A stretch of 64,000 nt of DNA from assembly GCA_040770625.1 (NCBI GenBank), contig JAXGIW010000005.1, positions 62,001 to 126,000 on the forward strand, written 5' to 3'. Position 1 is the stretch's first letter. Each line of letters begins with the position of its first letter. Below are positions 25,675-34,970 of this stretch, piece after piece. The notes beneath the pieces were generated by a model that was not told the DNA's origin, made no database searches, and worked only from the letters and a program-made list of their open reading frames with translations. The DNA is from 58-81 sp012729145 (lineage in GTDB: Bacteria > Synergistota > Synergistia > Synergistales > Thermovirgaceae). The position numbers and the translations under genes are program-made.

Positions 25675-26170
25675 AGTACCCGCCCCATACCGCTTTTACC
25701 TCGGAGGTGAAAACAAAGCCCCTGTTGCCGATCATCTGCGCAACGTGGCCTATGTCGTTCCGCTGACAGATGATCTTGAGGATGATCCTCTCGCCCGTTT
25801 TCCCTGAACCTGTCACGACGGTCGTTCCGTAACCCTCTTCCCTGAGGTTCTCGACGGTCTCGAGCATTTCATCGGTGACGGGCCCGACCACCTCGACAAG
25901 TACGAAGGAGCTGAGGATCTTTTCCTCCAGGGTAGCCCCGAGGAAGTTGCCCAGCGCATAGCCTCCGGCGTAAGCTGCTATCTGCAGCCATCCCCTGACC
26001 CCCTGTTGAAGGACATACCCCAGGGCTACAAGGTAGATAGCCGATTCGAAGAAAGCCGTCATGGAAGCATGGAGTTTCTTCCCCCTTACGAGGAGAAGGA
26101 TCCTGAATGTGCCAAGTGAAACGTCAAGAAGTCGTGCTCCAAGGATGAGGATGGCGCCCAAAGGATCCAT
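25655..26170 (-). CDS. UPF0316 / DUF2179 membrane protein
   Basis: A protein of 171 residues with three membrane helices in the first 85 residues (including GARLLDVSLGTFRIL and YAGGYALGNFLGA) followed by a cytoplasmic DUF2179-like domain of about 80 residues with EEGYGTTVVTGSGKTG and an FVFTSEVKAVWGG end. The architecture is DUF5698 plus DUF2179, the layout of YebE-type UPF0316 proteins. Related C-terminal domains (YitT group) are thought to bind small ligands, but no function is established. GGGAGG precedes the ATG. It is divergent from the beta-CASP gene and overlaps the histidine kinase end by 20 bases. Confidence 0.82.
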   Translation of the reverse strand: MDPLGAILILGARLLDVSLGTFRILLLVRGKKLHASMTAFFESAIYLVALGYVLQQGVRGWLQIAAYAGGYALGNFLGATLEEKILSSFVLVEVVGPVTDEMLETVENLREEGYGTTVVTGSGKTGERIILKIICQRNDIGHVAQMIGNRGFVFTSEVKAVWGGYFRQKRK

Positions 26171-26229
26171 TGGGGTTACCTCCCGGTGGATTATGGTGAT
26201 CGTGACAGGCCGTACGACCCCGTCATGCG

Positions 26230-26244
26230 ATTCTAGTATAGAAT
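26230..26244 (+). promoter_or_regulatory. Palindromic site before the beta-CASP nuclease gene
   Basis: ATTCTA-GTA-TAGAAT is a perfect 6+3+6 inverted repeat located 51 bases before the ATG. It contains TAGAAT (26239-26244), which could serve as a -10 box, though no good -35 box is seen. Could be an operator for either divergent gene. Confidence 0.35.
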
Positions 26245-26295
26245 GGGAATAATTGAAAGGATATTCGAAAGGAGGGAGCCCCCAGGGGCAAACCG

Positions 26296-27921
26296 ATGAG
26301 ACTTCGCATACTGGGAGCAGCTGGAGAGGTTACAGGATCCAACTATATCCTGGAGACAGGGACCTCCAGGCTTATGATCGACTGCGGTATCTTTCAGGGA
26401 GGCAACGAAGACAGGAACAGTGAGCCCCTGGACTTCGATCCCTCCACGATCGACGCGGTCATACTGACACATGCCCATCTGGATCACACTGGCAGGGTGC
26501 CTCTGCTTGTGAAGATGGGGTTCAACGGTAAGGTCATCGCCACAACGCCCACCGTCGAGCTGACGGATGTTCTCTGGAGGGACTCCGCCAAGATCCAGAA
26601 AGAGGATGCCGAATGGAAGTCCCGCAAGAACAAGCGAAAGGGGCTACCACCTGAAGAGCCCCTCTTCTCCGATGAAGATGTCGATAAGGCTACAGCCATG
26701 CTTGTTCCAGTGGCATACGATGATATCATTGAGCCTGCCCCGGGCTTCAGGGTACGTTTCCGGGATGCAGGGCATATCCTTGGCAGCGCTAATCTCGAGA
26801 TATGGGGCGACTCAGAGGGTCGCGAGGTAAAGGTCGTCTTCTCGGGTGACCTGGGACCCCAGAAGACGGTCATGGAGAGAACCCCTTCGGTCATTGAAGA
26901 TGCAGATTACGTGGTTATCGAGTCTACCTACGGGGACAGGGAGCACAGGACCAACGAGGAGAGCCGTCAAGAGTTCAGGGAAGCCATGAAGATAATGATC
27001 CAGGATCATGGCAAGGTCCTTATCCCTACATTCGTCGTCGACAGGGCACAGAGGGTCCTCTACGAACTGATGCTCATGCAGAAGGAAGGTATCCTTCCCT
27101 CCAGCGTTCCCATATTCTTCGACTCTCCCATGGGCCTGAAAGCAACAGAGGTCTACAACAAGCACCTCTCACTGCTTTCGTCGGAGATACAGGAGCAGAT
27201 AAGGGCGGGCAACGATCCCTTCTCCCCCGATAACCTCAGGATCGTCTCCGACGTGGAAGAATCCAAGAATATTAACGAAATAGGAGAAGCGGTTGTCCTC
27301 GCCGGAAGCGGAATGTGCAACGGAGGCAGGATCGTTCACCATCTCAAGAACAACCTGTTCATGGAGACGACCGACGTTGTTTTCGTAGGCTACCAGGCCA
27401 GAGGTACCCTTGGGAGGCGCATTGTGGAGGGAGAGAAGGTGGTCCGTGTTGCAGGAGAGGAAGTGGCCGTAAAGGCCAAGATCCATACCATCAACGGCTT
27501 CTCGGCCCATGCAGACCGCCGGGATCTTCTTGCCTGGGCCACGCAGTTCAGGACCGATCCGGTGTTCTTCATTACTCATGGAGAGCTCGAGTCTTCCCAG
27601 GCCCTGGCCAAGACTTTCGAGGAGAACGGGATAAGGTCCGTCGTGCCAGAAGCCGGGAGGGAGTACGATCTGACAGGGGAAGAGGAAAAAGACCTGACCG
27701 TGGCGAAGGCGCCCGAGAGGGTCGCCGTGAGCCCCGGTGTCCCCTGCAGGGGGCTTGGGGCAGTGGAGGCCGTTCTCTGCGAGATCGTCTCCATTGCCAC
27801 GGAGCTGAGAGAGGACGGTTCAACCGCCCGGGGAGACGAGGCCCTGAACCTCGCCGTCTCCGCGAGAACGCTCCTGAGGTCGTTGAAGAGAGAGAAAGAG
27901 GTTAAAAAGGTCAGCGAGTGA
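26296..27921 (+). CDS. Metallo-beta-lactamase/beta-CASP RNA-processing nuclease
   Basis: Predicted zinc-dependent RNase of 541 residues in the cytoplasm. The metal-binding HAHLDH motif is at 59-64, with further ligand segments AGHILGSA, FSGDLG, the beta-CASP block (PTFVVDRAQRVLYEL, then LAGSGMCNGGRI) and the C-terminal SAHADRRDLL and ITHGE segments. This order is that of the TTHA0252/CPSF73-like prokaryotic enzymes that cut or degrade RNA. The core ends near residue 460; about 80 further residues form an extra C-terminal tail without a recognised domain. AAAGGAGGGAG precedes the ATG. No operon partner is apparent; a small hairpin (27925-27941) follows. Confidence 0.9.
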   Translation: MRLRILGAAGEVTGSNYILETGTSRLMIDCGIFQGGNEDRNSEPLDFDPSTIDAVILTHAHLDHTGRVPLLVKMGFNGKVIATTPTVELTDVLWRDSAKIQKEDAEWKSRKNKRKGLPPEEPLFSDEDVDKATAMLVPVAYDDIIEPAPGFRVRFRDAGHILGSANLEIWGDSEGREVKVVFSGDLGPQKTVMERTPSVIEDADYVVIESTYGDREHRTNEESRQEFREAMKIMIQDHGKVLIPTFVVDRAQRVLYELMLMQKEGILPSSVPIFFDSPMGLKATEVYNKHLSLLSSEIQEQIRAGNDPFSPDNLRIVSDVEESKNINEIGEAVVLAGSGMCNGGRIVHHLKNNLFMETTDVVFVGYQARGTLGRRIVEGEKVVRVAGEEVAVKAKIHTINGFSAHADRRDLLAWATQFRTDPVFFITHGELESSQALAKTFEENGIRSVVPEAGREYDLTGEEEKDLTVAKAPERVAVSPGVPCRGLGAVEAVLCEIVSIATELREDGSTARGDEALNLAVSARTLLRSLKREKEVKKVSE

Positions 27922-27924
27922 GCC

Positions 27925-27941
27925 CTGTTCCCATGGAACAG
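27925..27941 (+). terminator. Possible weak terminator after the beta-CASP gene
   Basis: CTGTTCC-CAT-GGAACAG is a perfect 7-pair hairpin four bases after the stop codon. It is followed by a C-run rather than a T-run, so it may only protect the 3' end. Confidence 0.35.
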
Positions 27942-28005
27942 CAGCCCCCCCCCTGTGCTAGAATTCTGTGGACCCTTTTTTGAAAGACTGGTGGTGATAA
28001 CGATA

Positions 28006-29292
28006 ATGATCTCATTCTTTAGAGAAAGTCACGCTACAAAGGTACTGATCGCTTTCGGCCTGGTCCTGTTCTCCCTGTCCATTCCGGGAAGGGCCGGTGC
28101 AGTGGGGATGACCTGGGAAGAGGCCTGGAACATCATCCTGCAGAACAATCCCGGGATCAAAGCGGCAAAAGAGACAGTTTCAGCGGCCCACGCTTCCCTG
28201 AAGCTTACCGCGGTGCCGACAAAGGTCACCGCTGGGCTCTCGGGAACCACGACCAAGAATGAGGGGATCAATTCATCTTCCAGCGCGGGGCTCACCCTTT
28301 CTTACAACACCAGCCTCTTCGGGCGGGAGAAAGAGGCCATCCGGGCCGAGACGGCAGGACTGAGAGAGGCGGAGACCGCCCTTGATGCTGCTGTTCTGAG
28401 GCTCTACCATAACGCTGCCATGGCATTCTGGGGAGCTGCCGCCGGGGAGGCCTCAGTCAGGGCCGCCGAGGATGAGATCGTCAAGAGGGAGGCCTTTCTT
28501 CAGGATGCCAGGCTAAGGTACGAACAGGGCATGGTCCCGGAGCTCGACGTCATGCGGGCCGAAAGCGCCCTCGCTGAAGCCAGGCACTCTCTGGCCCTCC
28601 AACAGGCTTCCAGGTCAGGGTTTGAGGCTATGTTGAAAGGTCTTGCGGGATGGAGGGATATCCGCCCGGCGGAAGGCCTTTTCGAGGTGGATCTCCCCGT
28701 TGAGCCAGAACGAGACCGGCCTGACTTCGAATCTGTCGCCAGGGATCACCCCTCAGTTGTAAGGGCACGGTGGGGAATGGAGAGAGCGGAGCACATGCTG
28801 AGGGTTGCCGAGATGATCTCACTGCCCACCCTTGGAATGTCGGCGACGATGACCCTCCTGACCGACGGGACGGCCTCACAGCAGTATAGCCAGGATGAAT
28901 GGTGGGGGAGGGCCACTCTCACGATCCCCGTTATCGACGGAGGGCAAGCCCGGTGGACAACGGAGAGGGCCAGGGCAGCACTGGCCTCTGCCGAGGCCTC
29001 CGTGGGGTCTGCCACTGCTGAAGTAATGATGAACCTCCTGTCGGCCTGGGAGGATTACACCGCAGCCATCAAGGGTTTCGAAGCCGAGAGGTCCAGGTTC
29101 AGCACGGTCTCAAGGGAGAGAGAGATCGTCCTCCTCCGATACAGGGAGGGGCTGGCCAACCAGATAGAGGTACTGGACGCACAGACCCGTTTTGCGAGTT
29201 CAGTGGCCTCGCTTATCAACGCAAGACGGGGGCTTCTTGTGGCTGAGGCAGCCCTGGCTTCTGCCGAAGGCAAGTTACCGATGGAGGAATAG
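28006..29292 (+). CDS. TolC-family outer membrane efflux channel protein
   Basis: Outer-membrane factor of 428 residues for a tripartite efflux pump. A signal peptide covers about residues 1-33 (ending PGRAGA), followed by long helical segments with heptad character and the repeated architecture of TolC proteins: LYHNAAMAFWGAAAGEA, GMVPELDVMRAESALAEA and, in the second half, EGLANQIEVLDAQTRFA, which is the mirrored duplicate of the first helix-turn. The ATG at 28006 gives a proper signal peptide; the ORF can be extended upstream but without a better site. It is the first gene of TolC-HlyD-RND, with two bases to the adaptor start. Confidence 0.86.
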   Translation: MISFFRESHATKVLIAFGLVLFSLSIPGRAGAVGMTWEEAWNIILQNNPGIKAAKETVSAAHASLKLTAVPTKVTAGLSGTTTKNEGINSSSSAGLTLSYNTSLFGREKEAIRAETAGLREAETALDAAVLRLYHNAAMAFWGAAAGEASVRAAEDEIVKREAFLQDARLRYEQGMVPELDVMRAESALAEARHSLALQQASRSGFEAMLKGLAGWRDIRPAEGLFEVDLPVEPERDRPDFESVARDHPSVVRARWGMERAEHMLRVAEMISLPTLGMSATMTLLTDGTASQQYSQDEWWGRATLTIPVIDGGQARWTTERARAALASAEASVGSATAEVMMNLLSAWEDYTAAIKGFEAERSRFSTVSREREIVLLRYREGLANQIEVLDAQTRFASSVASLINARRGLLVAEAALASAEGKLPMEE

Positions 29293-29293
29293 C

Positions 29294-30373
29294 ATGAACA
29301 GTATGAAGAAGGGAAAGACTTCCTACAGATGGATCTGGTGGCTCCTTTTAATATTGCTGGTCGCCTTCGGGGCCTGGAGGATCTTCTTCAGGCCTGTACC
29401 TCAACCCCCTGTAAGCGTTGCTGAGATCCGGTCCCGGGAGGGTATCCCCGTGACCGTACACGAGGTAGCCTCCTCGCACTGGGAGCACTGGATAAACTTC
29501 TTCGGAAGGGCCCAGGCGTCCTCAGAAGTAACAATAGCAGCAGAACGCCAGGAGTACGTCTCTTCTGTCAACGTTGACGTTGGTGACCAAGTCAGGAATG
29601 GGCAGGTTCTTGCCACCCTGGACGTCCGTGTCACAAGGGAGAGGCTGGCCGCACAGGAAGCCTCTGTGGCCGAGAAACAGGGGAGGTACAGGCGTCTTTC
29701 GGCCCTTCGGTCAGCAGGAGGGGCGAGCGTCCAGGAAGTTGAGGCCGCTCTCTCTGATGCCAAGTCAGCCCAGGCCTCCCTCAAGGATATCCAGATGTCC
29801 CTTTCGAGAATGACCATCACGTCACCCCTGGATGGAATCGTTACCGGCCGTTCAGTGGAGACTGGCAACCTTGTATCACCGGGACAGACGCTCTTCTCCG
29901 TGGCGGACCTTGAAGCCATCGAAGTGGTGCTCGACGTCTCCCCCAAGGACATATTCAAGATAGTAAGGGGCATGCCTGCGAGGGTGAGGACTCCAAATGG
30001 ATGGATCAAGGCAGGGATCAAGAGGGTAGATCCTGTTGCGGACAGCTCAACTGGCCTTTTTTCAGTGATCCTTTCGGTCCCTCCCGGTTCCGGGCTGAGC
30101 CCGGGACAGGCGCTGGAGGCCCAGGTTCAGGATGAGGACATTGCCGATGCCATCGTCGTCCCCTACGAGGCACTCAAGCAGATAGGCGGCGAAAGGACCG
30201 TCGTCTATGTAGAGACGGATGGAGTGGCGGAGGAGAGGGATGTTATCACCGGGGGATCCTACGAAGGGTCGGTCCGGATCCTGTCAGGAGTGGAACCAGG
30301 TCAGAAGGTAGTAGTAAAGGGTTCAGACAGGATGTTCCCCAATGCCAGGATCTGGGTCCAGGAGGATCAGTAA
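29294..30373 (+). CDS. RND efflux periplasmic adaptor (HlyD/MFP family)
   Basis: Membrane-fusion protein of 359 residues that links the RND pump with the outer-membrane channel. One N-terminal membrane anchor (about residues 11-30), a biotinyl-lipoyl-like half-motif (VGDQVRNGQVLATLD), a coiled-coil hairpin (about 115-175), the second lipoyl half (SPLDGIVTGRSVETGNLVSPGQ) and beta-barrel and membrane-proximal domains follow in the usual order. The ATG at 29294 stands behind GGAGGAATAGC; longer readings overlap the TolC gene. Its stop overlaps the RND gene start by one base (TAATG), giving translational coupling. Confidence 0.9.
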   Translation: MNSMKKGKTSYRWIWWLLLILLVAFGAWRIFFRPVPQPPVSVAEIRSREGIPVTVHEVASSHWEHWINFFGRAQASSEVTIAAERQEYVSSVNVDVGDQVRNGQVLATLDVRVTRERLAAQEASVAEKQGRYRRLSALRSAGGASVQEVEAALSDAKSAQASLKDIQMSLSRMTITSPLDGIVTGRSVETGNLVSPGQTLFSVADLEAIEVVLDVSPKDIFKIVRGMPARVRTPNGWIKAGIKRVDPVADSSTGLFSVILSVPPGSGLSPGQALEAQVQDEDIADAIVVPYEALKQIGGERTVVYVETDGVAEERDVITGGSYEGSVRILSGVEPGQKVVVKGSDRMFPNARIWVQEDQ

Positions 30374-33300
30374 TGAACCTTATCGGCAACTCCGTCAGAA
30401 GACCGGTCCTGACGACGGTTATTATGACGATCCTGGTCCTTCTGGGACTTTACTCTTTCTATCAACTTGGAGTGGCCCTTCTCCCGAAGATGGACATTCC
30501 GGTGGTCCTTGTTCGGGTCGCCTACAGGGGAGCAGGCCCCCTGGAGATCGAGAGGCTGATAGTCCAGCCCGTAGAAGACGCCATTGCCTCCGTGGAGGGT
30601 GTCAAGGAGATTAACGGTTACGCCCTGGAGGGCACCGGCTTCGTTGTGGCCGTTCTTGAGTACGAGGTCGACGTCACCCAGGCCACGCTTGACATATCGA
30701 CCAGAGTGAAGGCGATCACCTCAGATCTGCCCGACGATGCCGATGAACCGGTGGTTGACAAGATCGACATTAATGCCCAGCCCTTCATGATGCTTGTCGC
30801 CAAGACAGGACTTCCCTCATACCAGGCCAGGGATATAGTGGAGGACCAGGTGGCAAAAAGGCTGACCCAGATAATCGGGATGGCCAGCGTGGACATAAGC
30901 GGAGGAAGAGTAAGGGAGATCCATCTCGACGCCGACCCTTCCAGCCTGATGGCCCACAACCTGAGCCTTCGGAGGCTTGCATCCCTTGTCAAGGCTTCCA
31001 ATTTCAGCTCACCTTCGGGGAACATTACCCTGGGAGGGAGGGAGACTTCGGTCCGTATCGTGGGCGAGCCTTCCCAGTCAAGCCAGTTCGGTGATATCGG
31101 GATCCCCATGGGTGAGGGCCGGGTAGTCAGGCTGGGGAACGTTGTCAACGTCGTTGACGGCCTGGCGGATGAGAGGAACCGTGCCAGGTTCGACGGGAAG
31201 GACTCCATTCTTCTGGAACTGATAGCAAGGCCCAACGCAAATATCGTAAGGGTCTCAAAGGCTGTCAGGACTGAACTGGAGAGGATAGCCCCCTCACTCG
31301 GGAACAGCGTCGAACTCGAAGTGGTATACGATTCCAGCGAGTTCGTAGAGAAAGCCGTCAAGAACGTCATTAGGGACATGGTCATAGGGACCCTCCTGAC
31401 AGCCTTCTTCATATACCTGTTCCTCAGGCAGTTCGGTTCGACCCTGGCCGTGGCAATAGCGATGCCGACATCCATAATTGCCACCTTTATCCCCATGTTC
31501 TTCTTCCAGTACACGCTTAACGTAATGAGCACACTGGGGCTTGCCATCTCGGTGGGGGTCCTGGTAAACAACGCCATTCTCGTTCTGGAGAACATCTACC
31601 GTTACAGGGAGCTTGGCATGGACCCTATTACCGCGGCGGAGGAGGGTACAAGAGAGATCTCCCTGGCAGTCCTCTCGACGACGGCCACCAACCTGGGTGT
31701 CTTCATCCCCATTGCCTTCATGGGGGGGATCGTGGGTCAGTTCTTCAACCAGTTCGCCCTTACGGTGGTATTCTCGACACTGTTCTCCCTCTGGGGTGCG
31801 TTCACAGTTACACCAATGGCCGCCGCAAGACTCGGCGGCTCCATACATGTCTCATCCTTCGCCAAGAAGGCAACCGCCTGGTGGCATTGGCTTTACCGCG
31901 AGGTCGAGGTTTTTCACCACATCTATGTAGAGAAGGCCGTAAGGCATCCATGGCTGACCATAGGTTTCTTCGGTCTCCTCTTTGTGGGATCGCTTTTGCT
32001 GGTGCCGAGGGTGGGCTTCGAGTTCTTCCCAAAAGTCGACGAGGGTGTGATCAGGGTCAATCTTGAACTTTCCAGCACGGCTTCGCTGGAGGCCACCGAC
32101 GAACAGATCAGGAAAGTTGAGGCCTTCCTGCGGGAACAGCCCTATGTCAAGTCCATCAGCACCACCGTTGGAGGCAGGAGGCTTTCCGGTGTCAACAGCG
32201 GTACCATCAGGGTCTACCTTGTTGATGAGAGCGAAAGGAAGAGCGCTTTTGCCCTGGCATCGGACCTCAGGAGAAGGTTCGCAGGTCTCCCTGACACGAA
32301 CGTGACCATCAACGTGGCATCGGGCCAGGGGGGAGGAGGAATGAGCAGACCAGTCCAGATAACAATTAGCGGGCCCGACCTTGATGTGCTTGACGGTATC
32401 TCCAAGGAGCTGATCGAGAAGATCAGAGATATTCCGGGACTGGCCGACCTGGATACCGACTGGAAGGTAGGAAGGTTTGACCTCAAGCTTACCCCTGACA
32501 ACTACAAGCTGACCTCCATGGGGGTGACCCTTGCCGATGTGTCCGAGGAACTCAGGGGCTACCTGAGCGGGATCAACGCCGGGGTCTACAGGGAACAGGG
32601 CAACGAATACGACATACTTGTGAAACTTGCCGATCGATGGGTCGACTCACCCACAAGCGTCCCGGAACTGCCGATGTGGACGCCTTCCGGTTTCGTCCCC
32701 GTCAACGAGCTGGCTGCAGTTACCTATGAGCCCTCCCCGACGGCCATTTACAGGGTTGACAGGCAGCGCAAGGTCAGCGTACAGGCAGATGTGGCCGGTC
32801 GCACGGTGGGTGACGTCTTTCGGGATATCACGCCCAGAATGGATGAGATCCAGCTTCCGGCGGGGTACCGGTTCATGATAGAAGGTGAGATGCAGAACAT
32901 TCAGGAGAACTTCCAGAGAATGCTTGTGGCCTTCTCCATGGCGATAGTGCTGACCTTTCTCATGATAGCAGGCATACTGGAGTCGTACCTTTTCTCCCTG
33001 GTGATAATGCTGACCATACCCCTGTCGGTGATCGGGGTCATCCCCACGCTCCTTCTCACGGGAACGACCCTTTCCATCTACGGTCTTCTCGGTCTGGTGA
33101 TGATTGTCGGCCTGGTGGTCAATAACGCAATTGTGGTGGTCGACTACGCTGAAGTGGTAAGGAAGAAGGGGCACGAGGCGGCCGAGGCGGTGGTCGAGGC
33201 CTGCAGGGTGCGGTTCAGGCCGATCATCATGGCCGACGTTACGACCCTGGTCGCGATGCTCCCCCTGGCCCTCGGTCTGGGCGAGGGGGGGCAGTACAGG

Positions 33301-33432
33301 GCCCCACTCGCCATAGTGCTGATAGGGGGTCTTCTTGCTGGCGGGACCATGGCCATTTTCCTTATACCTCCCGTCTACAAGGTCATTTGGGATATCAAGA
33401 ACCGATTCCAGAGGAGGGATGAAAATGCGTAA
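30373..33432 (+). CDS. RND efflux transporter permease (HAE/AcrB-like) with Asn at proton-relay positions
   Basis: Inner-membrane efflux pump of 1019 residues with the RND layout: a first membrane helix, a large periplasmic porter loop, helices 2-6, a second large loop and helices 8-12. The helix-4 segment that in AcrB carries Asp407-Asp408 reads VLVNNAILVLEN here (N399, N400), and the helix-10 segment with AcrB Lys940 reads LVVNNAIVVVDY (N917). All three classical proton-relay residues are thus Asn. It is coupled to the adaptor and TolC genes and overlaps the next gene by 8 bases. Substrates are unknown; multidrug or lipid-like export is typical of the family. Confidence 0.9.
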   Translation: MNLIGNSVRRPVLTTVIMTILVLLGLYSFYQLGVALLPKMDIPVVLVRVAYRGAGPLEIERLIVQPVEDAIASVEGVKEINGYALEGTGFVVAVLEYEVDVTQATLDISTRVKAITSDLPDDADEPVVDKIDINAQPFMMLVAKTGLPSYQARDIVEDQVAKRLTQIIGMASVDISGGRVREIHLDADPSSLMAHNLSLRRLASLVKASNFSSPSGNITLGGRETSVRIVGEPSQSSQFGDIGIPMGEGRVVRLGNVVNVVDGLADERNRARFDGKDSILLELIARPNANIVRVSKAVRTELERIAPSLGNSVELEVVYDSSEFVEKAVKNVIRDMVIGTLLTAFFIYLFLRQFGSTLAVAIAMPTSIIATFIPMFFFQYTLNVMSTLGLAISVGVLVNNAILVLENIYRYRELGMDPITAAEEGTREISLAVLSTTATNLGVFIPIAFMGGIVGQFFNQFALTVVFSTLFSLWGAFTVTPMAAARLGGSIHVSSFAKKATAWWHWLYREVEVFHHIYVEKAVRHPWLTIGFFGLLFVGSLLLVPRVGFEFFPKVDEGVIRVNLELSSTASLEATDEQIRKVEAFLREQPYVKSISTTVGGRRLSGVNSGTIRVYLVDESERKSAFALASDLRRRFAGLPDTNVTINVASGQGGGGMSRPVQITISGPDLDVLDGISKELIEKIRDIPGLADLDTDWKVGRFDLKLTPDNYKLTSMGVTLADVSEELRGYLSGINAGVYREQGNEYDILVKLADRWVDSPTSVPELPMWTPSGFVPVNELAAVTYEPSPTAIYRVDRQRKVSVQADVAGRTVGDVFRDITPRMDEIQLPAGYRFMIEGEMQNIQENFQRMLVAFSMAIVLTFLMIAGILESYLFSLVIMLTIPLSVIGVIPTLLLTGTTLSIYGLLGLVMIVGLVVNNAIVVVDYAEVVRKKGHEAAEAVVEACRVRFRPIIMADVTTLVAMLPLALGLGEGGQYRAPLAIVLIGGLLAGGTMAIFLIPPVYKVIWDIKNRFQRRDENA

Positions 33433-34921
33433 GGGGTTGTTCTTCTGGTTCTCCATCCTCGTCGCGGCTGGCATTATCGCCGGAACGGTCTTCTTCTTCG
33501 GCAAAGTTCCGGAAAGGGTCGTTGATACCGCAATGGCCATTCCGGCAATAGATATGGATTCACCAAGGTTCTTTTTCGAGGCAGGACCCGGACAGCTGGG
33601 ACCGGAGCTGCCAGAGAAGATGGTCGAGGAGGCAGAGGAGAGCGTCCGGTCTCTGGTCTCAGGCCTCTCGGACCTTCTCCCGCTGGCCACCATGGCAGAA
33701 AGATCATCGGTCCTGGGAGCCTGGGTCGCCAACGAGCCCGTCTTTTATGGTTCCTTCCTTTTACAGCCCAAGCACCTTAAGGATATTCAGGAAGGAAGGA
33801 TACCCGGCCCCTGGCTTGAAAGTTCCTCGGGCCTGACCCTGGGCCCATCTGAAAGAGAAGGGATCCTGCGCCTGACCGCCGGTAAAGGGAGAGTGGTCCT
33901 CTTTCTTCGCGGCGACAGGGAATTCCTTCTCGCCTCCCATTCCTTCGAAGGTCTCGATAGAATGGCGAAAGCCCTTGAAGGCTTGCAGGAAAGGTTCAAG
34001 GCAGATCTCAGCGTCGAGCCCTTATGGCCTGCTCACCTTGCTTTATTTGACGGGAAAATGATCGCCCAGGCCGCCTCCCTGAGAGGGTTAAAAGCCCCCG
34101 ATGTCCCCATTGCGCTGGAGCTGGCATGGAACCGTCGACCGGATAGCGGCGGGATAGCATGGAAGGCAGAGGGTCTAAAGGAATGGTTGCCTGAGCAGAT
34201 CCGCGAAAAGATCACCCCCATGGCATGGGGCGGCCCGGTACATTTCCCGGAGCCCCTTATAGCTGCCTTGGGAGTCTCCGTACCGGAGGGTCTGGGAGGA
34301 CTGATCGAGAAAGACCTTTCGGTTCCTGACTGGATGGAGGAGGCCGGATTTGACCGCAGTTCACTGGCCGACCTGATCGAGGGTCCATTGGTGGCCTCCG
34401 TCGGAGGTCAGAGCAGGGTCCTTCTTTTCAGTCTCCCCGGCATTCTTCTGCAGCTCCCTTCAAGGGGTGCCGAAGGGATCAGATGGATCGAAGGTCTCTG
34501 GAGCAACAAGTGGGCCAGGTTTGCCTTCTCTCCCCAGCCCGTCCGGGGTTTCAATTCCGGAGGGAGACTTTCCATTCCATTTACGATGATAGCTGCAGCT
34601 AATGAAGATTTGGCTCTGGCGGGTGTGATAAACGATTCGACACTGGGGAGACCGGTACCTGTGGACCAGGTTGTCCCTGTCGGCAAGAAAGATGCTGTAC
34701 TCTGGTTTTTCGCCGATCTGCCGAAAGCCGCTGATGCTCTCGAAAGCCTTTCGAGGATAACTGATCTTGCAGATCGTTTCGGGGTTGACGAGACACCCGA
34801 TCCCGAGGATCTTGCCAGTCTGATCGGAGAGTTGCGGTCCATGGGGCAGGTAACCCTGGTGGTCCATGATCTGGGGTCAGGGATGGGCAGCTGGAAGGGA
34901 GCTGAAGTTCCGGCCCAGTAA
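33425..34921 (+). CDS. Membrane-anchored protein of unknown function in the RND operon
   Basis: A protein of 498 residues with one N-terminal membrane helix (about 5-25) and a large domain predicted to lie in the periplasm. No motif is recognised. The body has an alternating alpha/beta pattern with several repeated features (segments such as LVASVGGQSRVLLFSLPG and FFADLPKAADALE), somewhat like the DUF3352-type exported proteins that measure short model segments, but I cannot place it. The ATG at 33425 has GAGGAGGG at good spacing; the ATG at 33419 is too close to that site. The 8-base overlap with the RND gene means it is co-translated with the pump, so a helper or accessory role in efflux or envelope assembly is plausible. 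Confidence 0.72.
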   Translation: MRKGLFFWFSILVAAGIIAGTVFFFGKVPERVVDTAMAIPAIDMDSPRFFFEAGPGQLGPELPEKMVEEAEESVRSLVSGLSDLLPLATMAERSSVLGAWVANEPVFYGSFLLQPKHLKDIQEGRIPGPWLESSSGLTLGPSEREGILRLTAGKGRVVLFLRGDREFLLASHSFEGLDRMAKALEGLQERFKADLSVEPLWPAHLALFDGKMIAQAASLRGLKAPDVPIALELAWNRRPDSGGIAWKAEGLKEWLPEQIREKITPMAWGGPVHFPEPLIAALGVSVPEGLGGLIEKDLSVPDWMEEAGFDRSSLADLIEGPLVASVGGQSRVLLFSLPGILLQLPSRGAEGIRWIEGLWSNKWARFAFSPQPVRGFNSGGRLSIPFTMIAAANEDLALAGVINDSTLGRPVPVDQVVPVGKKDAVLWFFADLPKAADALESLSRITDLADRFGVDETPDPEDLASLIGELRSMGQVTLVVHDLGSGMGSWKGAEVPAQ

Positions 34922-34970
34922 GGTCCGGAACGGAAGGACCATAGAAGGTTCAGGACAAGGAGGAATCGCA

